Assembly (NCBI GenBank): GCA_014529385.2
Contig: CM043946.1
Coordinates: 17,007,077-17,071,076 of the forward strand
Length of the DNA stretch: 64,000 nucleotides
Direction of reading: 5' to 3'
From: Adiantum capillus-veneris
Lineage: Eukaryota; Streptophyta; Polypodiopsida; Polypodiales; Pteridaceae
Shown here: positions 56,570 to 64,000 of the stretch, one piece after another
How positions within the stretch are numbered: the first letter of the stretch is position 1
How the letters are laid out: each line of letters begins with the position of its first letter
The notes under the pieces: generated by a model
The model's database searches: none
Told to the model about the DNA's origin: nothing
Seen by the model: the letters and a program-made list of their open reading frames with translations, nothing else
Made by a program: the position numbers and the translations under genes

Positions 56570-56587
56570 TCCCCGACAACGGCGTCA
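56570..56587 (-). other. Element E primer binding site
   Basis: TGACGCCGTTGTCGGGGA on the minus strand, two differences from the plant gypsy site TGGCGCCGTTGCCGGGGA; two bases separate it from the LTR end. Confidence 0.7.
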
Positions 56588-56589
56588 AA

Positions 56590-56974
56590 TGTAAGGAGGT
56601 AGTTGTAGCATAGGCTAGCTCCAGAAACATCATCAATCTGGAGAGAGCATCACTCGGCTAGCGCATGGAAACATCACACAACGAAGTGTAAGAGCATCAT
56701 CGGACACAATGAGTAAGAGGATTCAAGGGGTCCTTCTTCCCATCATAGAGAGAAGCCACGGAAGGGGCTTTCTCTAATCAAACATGCAATCCTAATCACT
56801 TTTCACACAATCATGTGATTGAAATTAGCCTTTCACATCAAGCATCCTAATCACAACTCTTAATCACACACCTACATGCACATGCAATTAACGCGTCTAC
56901 TTCACATTAGCGTAGGCATTCTGGTCCATCCCCTTAATGCTATTATGCATACACACACACTAACCACACACTTT

Positions 56975-57018
<44 letters not shown>

Positions 57019-57460
57019 AATGCATAGCCTTCACTCACCATGGCCAATGGTGTGGATAGAAGAGATTAATTTAAAAAGAGATTAGGCATCTAGCATCACA
57101 CTAATACAATCTCACTTCATATAATCAAGAACAAAGAAGACTAATAAGAAAGAAATTGTATTTGATTAGTAGAAATCAAGAGGGCATGGAAAGCCCATGA
57201 GCCTCATGACCATCAACTCTACATAGAGAAGAGCTCACCCAAAAATGACTTATCTTTTAGCATAGGGCTCTTTTATAAGCATGTATCTCAAGTCACTATG
57301 CATTATAATTGAATTAAGCCCTTAGCTTTAGTCTATACAATTGGAACTCCTAAATGAGCCCAAGCCCTTATACAATGTTAACAAAAAATATTGTGCACAT
57401 CAATAGCACATCCCGAGCTAGGTGCATAATCGGTGTAGCATGTGTTAGCCGATGCTAACA
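56590..57460 (-). repeat. LTR of old element E
   Basis: In reading direction it starts TGTTAGCATCGG and ends CTACCTCCTTACA, next to the primer site. It has a sense TATA box (TTATAAAAG, 57271-57279) and a GA tract (about 56977-57012). The outer edge is placed by the TG...CA rule only, since no second copy is visible in the window. With the non-coding interior this suggests a large non-autonomous (LARD-like) element. Confidence 0.55.
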
Positions 57461-57865
57461 ATTTACATCTAGTTGCATTTTCATATTTATAGGAGAATCC
57501 ATTTATTGGAGATCTCCAAGATTGTACGTCTTCTTCCACTATAGAGGCTCAGTACATTGCAACATCAAATGTTGATAAAGAAGTTATATGGTTGGCATGC
57601 TTAGTGGGAGATTTAGACATTTAACAAGTTCCAATTTTGTAATGTGATAATCAAAGTGCCAGTAATTTGGCAAGAAATCCCATGTTTCACTCTAAGTTGA
57701 AGCACATTTAGGGGAGGTATCATCTCATTTGGGATGCATTGACCGATAAGCGCTTGGATCTTGTCAAGGTCCACACTAATGACAGCCTAGCAAATGCTCT
57801 TTTTACAAAGAGCCTAGCTACGAAGTAATTTGCATATTGCATTAAATTCATGAGTGTAAGGTGAA
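57461..57865 (+). pseudogene. Ty1/copia RNase H relic
   Basis: Reads with stops as the C-terminal copia RNase H: SSTIEAQYIATSNVDKEVIW, then CDNQSASNLARNPMFHSKLK and KRLDLVKVHTNDSLANALFT. The motifs STxEAxY, CDNQSA and TKHI/LKHI are typical of copia pol ends. The upstream pol is missing; element E lies immediately to the left. Confidence 0.85.
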
Positions 57866-58330
57866 CGGATTTGTACAAGGGTGAAGTTTTCATGCTTCAC
57901 AATTTTACATACTAGTTTTAGTTATCACCACTTATGACCACATTGGCCTTTAAGTGCGAGATTTTTGGGGTAAAGGCCCATGGCCGCCCAACTTATTTCT
58001 TCCTAATCCTACTAACTCTAAAATAACCCTTCTATACATACGCAATAAACAAATGCGCACACTCTCTCTTTCCATAGTGTGGTGTTTCCTGCACATCCTG
58101 CTTCCTCTCCCCCTTCTCACATGTACACGAGCTTGAGGCAAGGTCTCATAAGCTACCCACTTACTTTCCCCTTATTCTTTGTATATAGATAAGAATAAGG
58201 AGCTATCTCAATCTTCTTCTTGAGAGGTTGGCTCCACCCACACACAATCTATATCTTCTCCTTCCTCTCTATCGCATGCATGGATCCACACAGCGCTCTT
58301 TCAAGGAACATAAATCAAATTCTTCAAATA
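57866..58330. other. DNA downstream of copia pol end
   Basis: Probably the copia 3' untranslated region and part of an LTR: CT-rich patches and a short motif GTATATAGATAAGAATAAGG. No second copy is seen, so no boundary can be set. Confidence 0.4.
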
Positions 58331-58339
58331 GTGGTGATA

Positions 58340-58520
58340 GTTTTTAGTTGAATAACAATTTAGATAAAGGGGAAAAGAAAAAGAAATGAAGTATAAGAAG
58401 AAAAAAGACAAAGAAGAAAAGAAGATGGAAAAAGAAGACAAAACAAAGACAAAGAAGAAGAAAAAAGAAGAAAAGAAGATGGAAATCATTTGAGAAAAAT
58501 TATAAAGATGGAAATCAAGG
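58340..58520. repeat. Purine-rich low-complexity tract
   Basis: Mostly A and G, with repeated units such as AAGAAGAAAAGAAGATGGAAA. It explains a spurious Phe/Ser-rich frame on the other strand. Confidence 0.85.
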
Positions 58521-61500
58521 TGAATAAAAATACCAAACCTTTTTGCTAGACTTGTGAAAGAAGATAATTCATTTAACATCTCAATGTTGGTATAATCCAA
58601 GATTTTGAGGAAACATTTTGAAACATATACAATTTATGGTTGTTGCCTCTTCTTTCTCTTTCCATCATTGTCTATAATCTTTTTGGACTCCTTACTTGAT
58701 TGGAAATCTTAGAGACGAGCTTAGAGAGCCCTCTTACTACTTTAGGCTTGGCTGACCATGAAGTAGCTGGTACTTCCATTTATCATGCTTTAGTTGTTTC
58801 TCCTTTGGAATGATTTATTGGTCTAGGTCTTGTTTTCTTTAATGGCCTCAATTGTTGGTACGTTAAAATTTATTGTGTGCAGCAGCCCCATTATTAGCCC
58901 ATCATATTAAAGCAAGCACAACTTGCAAGTAGGTTATTGTGTCTCTCTAGGCAATGCTTTCTTGTGCTCGATTTGATCATGGTCTTGAAAAACTTGAACA
59001 ATGGCTTTCTCTAATTTGGGTCAACTTTTATAACATCTTCTTGGTGGTCTATTTCCCTGACACCCAATCCATATATCTCGATATGATAAGGTAATAGGGT
59101 ACCAAGTCTTATTGTCAATGCAGGTAGCTTCATGGCTTTGAATGCCAATGAATACTTGAAATGGTGTCTCTTTAATTTCTTTTGGTCCAAGTCTTTGTTT
59201 TGTATAAATTTGTCCTTCGCTTGAGATTTTTTAGGATGTTATAATGGAAGCATTCCAAGCTTGGGAGAAAATGAAAATTTCCTCTTTTACGATGTCTATA
59301 CTCATTTGCAATACTCTAAAGTTTTGCAAAGGTTGCAACTCAAACCTATGGCAAGGCACATCTACAAACTATATGAGGGTGTTTGTTTACCCTATATTTT
59401 ATACATATTGTATTGGATAGATGTGCAACTTATGCTGGGCATGCTCGTTGGATTATACCTAGTGGCTATCAATCAATTACAAGAGAAAAATTTACTTGTT
59501 GCTCAAGCAAGGTCTTTAAATAGTAGATTAGGATTCAAATTTTGGTGTTTGGCAACACCAAGATCTCAATGAGCATCTTCTTAATATTGGCAAGGCTAAG
59601 ACGTTCAAAGATTTGGTTAAATCTATGCAACAAAGCAAAGGTGGATACAGATGCCAAAATTAAACTATGAATTTTATTTTTTCAAGGTATGTTTTATCTG
59701 GCTATTCTTTTGTTGTTTCCAACGGTTTCTTTGGTAACCGCGAGGCAATAATCATTCTTTTGGCATCTCAGTTCTTGATTTCATTCCTTTCATGCATAAT
59801 TTTCTACCATGATTGCATCTTTATGACATGCTTTGCAGAGCAAAAGTATACTTTTTTGAAGGGTATGTTTGTCGGCAAATGCAGCCAAACAGTTTCCACA
59901 TAATGTTATTATCGCAAGATGGTTAATACATGTATGTATGCCTTCGTTTTCTTGCTTATTTTTTGATGTTCTGTTTCATGACCAATCCTATGCTTGTTTG
60001 TACATATGTACGAGCTATCTGATGCATGGATGGTTGTAGCGCATGCTTGCATCTATCAAATGATATGCTTTTGTTGTACACACATTTCTTAGTATCTTGC
60101 TTTCTAGATATCAGTTATGTCTAATTTTAAAATAGTGTGTCCAAGGGTTCACTTAGAAATGTTCCTATACTCAAGCATCCTATGGATGTAGACCACATCA
60201 TGGTTTTTTATGCGCCTAATCTCTCTTTTTAAGTCTTGGGCAAGGTGTCCAATTTGTGCCATTGATGGTTTTGTGGAGTAATTTTTGCTTTATGTTTTCC
60301 TTAATTTAGATGTTTCTAGTAACATACTTGAAGGAGTATGACTCCTCTTAATATGTACCTATTCCATTTGGACAGAAGATTACAACCAAGGATACAAAGG
60401 TTTTTAAATCTACAAGAGATATACATGAAGCAAGTATGTTGAGCATCACTTCCAACGTACAATACACCAAATCTACACTTTTGCAATGCTAGAATTAGTA
60501 TTGATTTGTTTATTACTTCACAAATGTATTTAAATTACATTGATAGGTTTGTTTATACTAAAAAACACTTTAAAAGTTATCCTAACCCTAGGGCCCTTAG
60601 TATTATACAAGGGCCGTGGGAGTAATTACCTTTTGGGCTCGTGGGTGAGAATCATTGCAATGGGATAATGGCTAAGTGGATTTGATAAACATGAAAGCAT
60701 CAAGATTTTCTTTGGTTAGGTTCTCTTATGGCTAGGAGTATTTGATTAACATTACAACATTAAGATTTCCTTTGGCTATAGTCTCTCCCAAGACCTGACT
60801 ACTCTTTGTATCTAGTTCGGTATAGCCATTGTGCATGACTTTGAGAGTCAAGATGATACTACCAAAGAACATCTCTATTAAAATTTATTTTCATCTCATT
60901 TCTGTCAACAAGGCTACTAGGGGGTGCTACTAAAATTAACTTCAACAGAGAACATGTTGTTTGATTACAAGTCATGAAACATAAAATAGGCTTGGTTATT
61001 GTGGAGGTCATAATTGTCAGATTATCAATCTCAATCAAATCTAATATTTTCATATTTATTGTTGCATCACTTGGGGCCATACTCTTTAGAATCATCTCTA
61101 CCATTAGATTTGAAATAAAGAAAGACTAGCTTAGCTAACTAATATAACCCCAAAAAGTGACACAAGTGAAACTCTAGTCTAGTCTAGGACAAAAAGTCGT
61201 ATACCTGGACCTCTTTATAGGCTAGATAGTTTTGTAAGCACAATCTCCTCTCTTGCCTTAGCTACACTTCTTAAGCAAGCTGAAATAGAAACCATCAAAA
61301 CACGTGCATATAAGAATGCAAATTTTTATTTGTCTACCTACTTCAAATTATAATTGATGTCATACAAATGTTTCTAGCATTTATCCACACCTTCATGCCA
61401 TGTAGAAGGTTCTAGATTTAGGCTTCTTTTTAACCTTTTCCATCTTCTTTCAATATGTACTTCTCATTATAGGAATCAAGCAGGGACTTCATTGCATTTT

Positions 61501-62500
61501 TTACATGTAAGCTTAGCGGGTACCGCTTGAATCTAGCCATTAACATGCATGCTCTTCAGTTACCAGCAAGATCATGGCACTCAACTCTTTGTACACCTTC
61601 ATAAGTTTTCTATAACATTGACAATATCACAAGCCAACCAATTCTCCTTGGCATTAACTTTGTATTTGCTATGTTGCAGGTGCACCACATCAATAGACTC
61701 AAACATTGACAATATCGTGAGCCAAGCAATGCTCCTCGGCATTGAATCTGCATTTTCTCTCCTGCAAGAGCACCATATCAATAGGCTTGAACACAATAGA
61801 GTAATAATCCAAAGTTTCCACAAACCTATCCAAAAAAGGCATTGTGTTTGTGTTGGCATCTTGCTCCACCAATGTAAGCACCTTTAGATTCATACTCTTG
61901 CACATTCTTATAATGTGACCCCAGTGTTATCTAGGCAAACACTTTCATCCGACATATGATGGAGTTGTAGAATAAAATTTATGGACACGGCTTCTCCAGC
62001 CTTTCTCTTGATCATGGAGGCCTTCAAATTGCTTTGAATAAATGGTGGTGAACTCAAACACCAAGGTTGTTCACTCACAAACCTCAATGTAATAGTCAGC
62101 ATCCATGCCTCCCTTTGGATAAGAGTGAGTAACAGGATCATCAACAATACTAATATGCATACATGGGGGACCTTTAGGCTTGTTCACCAAATCTTGTATT
62201 TTATACAAAACATATACTCTTTTTACAAACTCTCCCATGGTGGTCTATGGCCGATGGCCGGTAGTCAATGGTTGGTGGTGGGTTTTTGGGTACACATGGG
62301 TGGCTACCTCTCATGTGAGAGGGAAGCCCATACGGGCTCCTTTTCACCTATAAAAGTAGGCCTCTTCTACACATGAAAATGAGAAGCAAAAAGTGCAAGG
62401 TAGAGAATTAGGAGGGATGATCATTAATCATTTTTAAAACCTTTTGTAATCTACTTCAAGTTTGAAGTGTACATTGAGTGGATGATTTCTCATGGAAGTA
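58521..62500. other. Unassigned decayed DNA
   Basis: About 4 kb of AT-rich sequence with short frames only (e.g. 59261-59572, which I cannot place). Around 61613-61860 a piece of roughly 105 bp occurs twice in tandem, in degenerate form (shared phrases near GACAATATC, GAGCCAA, CTCCT(C/T)GGCATT). No gene, RNA or element boundary could be supported. Confidence 0.4.
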
Positions 62501-62533
62501 GCCTACACTTGGATGACCCATGTATATCTTGTT

Positions 62534-62539
<6 letters not shown>

Positions 62540-62608
<69 letters not shown>
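62540..62608. repeat. (CT)n microsatellite
   Basis: About 34 CT units, inside what may be the end of a copia LTR. Confidence 0.95.
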
Positions 62609-62611
<3 letters not shown>

Positions 62612-62696
62612 TTAGTATCTCTTTTGTGAATGTTTTATCCATTTCCATTAAGTACACCACTCTTATTACTACTTAGTAACTCATTAATCCTAACAA

Positions 62697-62914
62697 ACAG
62701 TATCAAAGTGAGGTTTATTGGTAGTTAATATATATTAAAAAAAGTATCTCTGAATTGAGTGGGATTGATGGTAGAAGAGGGTAAGTTCAAGATTGAGAAG
62801 TTCAATGGCAAGAATTATTGACATTAGAAGATGTAATTACCTCTACCAAAAGGATCTCTATATGGAGGCCTTGAAAATAATCCCGTAACAATGGCTGTTG
62901 AATCTTGGAACATC
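62697..62914 (+). pseudogene. Ty1/copia primer site and gag start relic
   Basis: CAGTATCAAAGTGAGG at about 62698 resembles the Met-tRNA primer site with its usual tail (TGGTATCAGAGC...) and follows an LTR-like end CCTAACA. About 60 bases on, the frame reads VEEGKFKIEKFNGKNY then stops, a typical copia gag N-terminus (KFxGxNY). A few more gag-like codons (QLPLPKGSLYGGLENN) follow before repeat R cuts in. Confidence 0.7.
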
Positions 62915-64000
62915 CATTAGGAAGGGAATGGGGTCTAAAGGGGCCTCTTTCTTTACCATGGGATGAAAAAAGAGATTATGGAAGGGGAAAATGGGTGGAT
63001 GCCATGTGGATTGAAATGGTGGGTATGACAGGGCCTAAAAGTAAGTGGTTAAACTTATACTCTTTAATAAAATATAAAGAGAAAATCTCTTATAAATTCA
63101 AAAAACTAAACTTTTCTCTAAATAGTTCAGTAAAAACCAATCCTTTCTCTCTTTAATGGCTGCCAGTTTCTCTCCCCTCTCTCCTAAAAGGCGGTCCCTC
63201 CAAAACGCGTTGATCATTCCCTCCCTCTCTCTCTACTGTACCATCTCTCACTTCTCTTCACTTTACCTTGCAATTTTCTTCTCTTTCCTTCCTTTCAATT
63301 TTCCCTCCCAAAAGCTCTGCAACATAAGTTTGAACCTCTTTTCCCTCCTCAAGCTTACTGCATTCTTGAGGGTTGCATTCTCCTCAAACTGAAGTTCTCC
63401 ATTTCTCCATGGGCCTCACTAAACACCTCTACCTAAAGCTGAAGATCTACAGCATATCCTTTTGTTAGATCATCCCTCTTTCTTTCCTCGACGGGTTTCC
63501 TGCTCCTTCATTAAGCTCTTTAGGGAGGATCTACTTCCCTCTCAAGCTTTGCAACATTATCTTCCCCATTAAGCCAACAAGCAGGTGGAGTAGTAGCAGT
63601 AAGTGGCATCCTTCACCTTTGTGTACCATTAAGAATCTTGCTCTTTCTACAGTTGAGAACATGTATGTGCAATGTTTAATCATAAGTGTTTGTCTGCAGG
63701 TTGTGCTACTATTCCCCATGGCATCATTAGGTACTCAGCAACCTAGGAGTGTCATTGACTCCACTTCATGCAGCAATGTACAAGATGACAATGGATATTG
63801 GGTGACGATGGAGTTCAAACAAATGATGTGGGTCACAATGCAACCTAGCTCAAGAGGTGCACACAAGGTCTCAAGGAGACACATGGCTTCTTGAACACAT
63901 CATTGGAAGGGAAGAATCATGGAGTTCAAGCAAACACAAGACGGCAAGAGGCTTGCAAAGGTGCAGCATGTGTATGTTGCTTCACAACTGAAGCTAGAGA
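62915..64000 (+). mobile_element. Repeat R, right copy (cut by window end)
   Basis: Inverted counterpart of 7422-8491, in R's own orientation, beginning after CATTA with GGAAGGGAATGGGG. Small frames (63156-63392 and 63619-63894) recur in the left copy in broken form, for example VTMEFKQMM and RGAHKVSRRHMAS near the window end, so R probably carries a decayed gene or gene fragment. It interrupts a copia gag. The far end lies beyond the window. Confidence 0.55.

Noticed and set aside
57461-57865. Intact copia element on the right flank
   Set aside because: Only the RNase H end is present, with stops; no RT, integrase or LTR pair could be found.

Overview
The window is an intergenic heterochromatin-like block of a land-plant nuclear genome, built almost entirely from LTR retrotransposons inserted into one another. 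The evidence is TG...CA long terminal repeats, plant-type tRNA primer binding sites (e.g. TGGCGCCGCTGCCGGGGA), a Tat-type Ty3/gypsy element with a second archaeal-type RNase H, Ty1/copia relics and long dinucleotide repeats. Two of the gypsy polyproteins look more like elements of ferns, lycophytes and bryophytes than of flowering plants, so I favour a seed-free plant; this rests on family memory, not on a search. I see no intact host gene and no tRNA or rRNA gene.

Layout. 1-2545: decayed gypsy gag-protease (+). About 2717-2905: foldback repeat. 3488-5598: broken coding sequence of unknown identity (-). 5599-12151: element F (-), with LTRs of about 1.6 kb, a broken gag and an internal repeat R whose inverted partner closes the window at 62915-64000. 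12152-13390 and 56282-57460: pieces of an old non-coding LTR element E (-). Inside E sits element D (+, 13391-56276), which has only 141/143-bp LTRs, a perfect TCAAA target duplication and about 3.4 kb of its own DNA. D was hit twice: by element A (+, 14119-24917) and by element B (-, 25692-54387). B was then hit inside its gag gene by giant element C (+, 33571-52221, perfect CAGTA duplication). The right flank, 57461-62914, holds copia fragments and unassigned DNA.

Genes. A carries gag-protease and RT-RNase H-aRNase H-integrase in one frame cut by four stop codons. B carries an uninterrupted RT-RNase H-integrase frame of 1153 codons and a gag-protease broken only by C. C (18.65 kb) carries gag, protease, RT, RNase H, a doubled integrase zinc module, integrase, a second aspartic-protease domain after integrase, a Lys/Trp repeat tail and two extra long frames near the 3' LTR.

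Most unusual signals: (1) a pair of related small ORFs (70 and 72 codons) in the RNA leaders of both A and B, in swapped order, conserved in protein but largely changed at synonymous positions; (2) a 24-bp palindrome repeated eight times in C, mostly at about 283-bp spacing, in two non-coding arrays flanking gag-pol; (3) the second protease and doubled integrase zinc module of C; (4) the short-LTR carrier element D; (5) a nest up to four levels deep whose boundaries can be read to the base for D, A, B and C.
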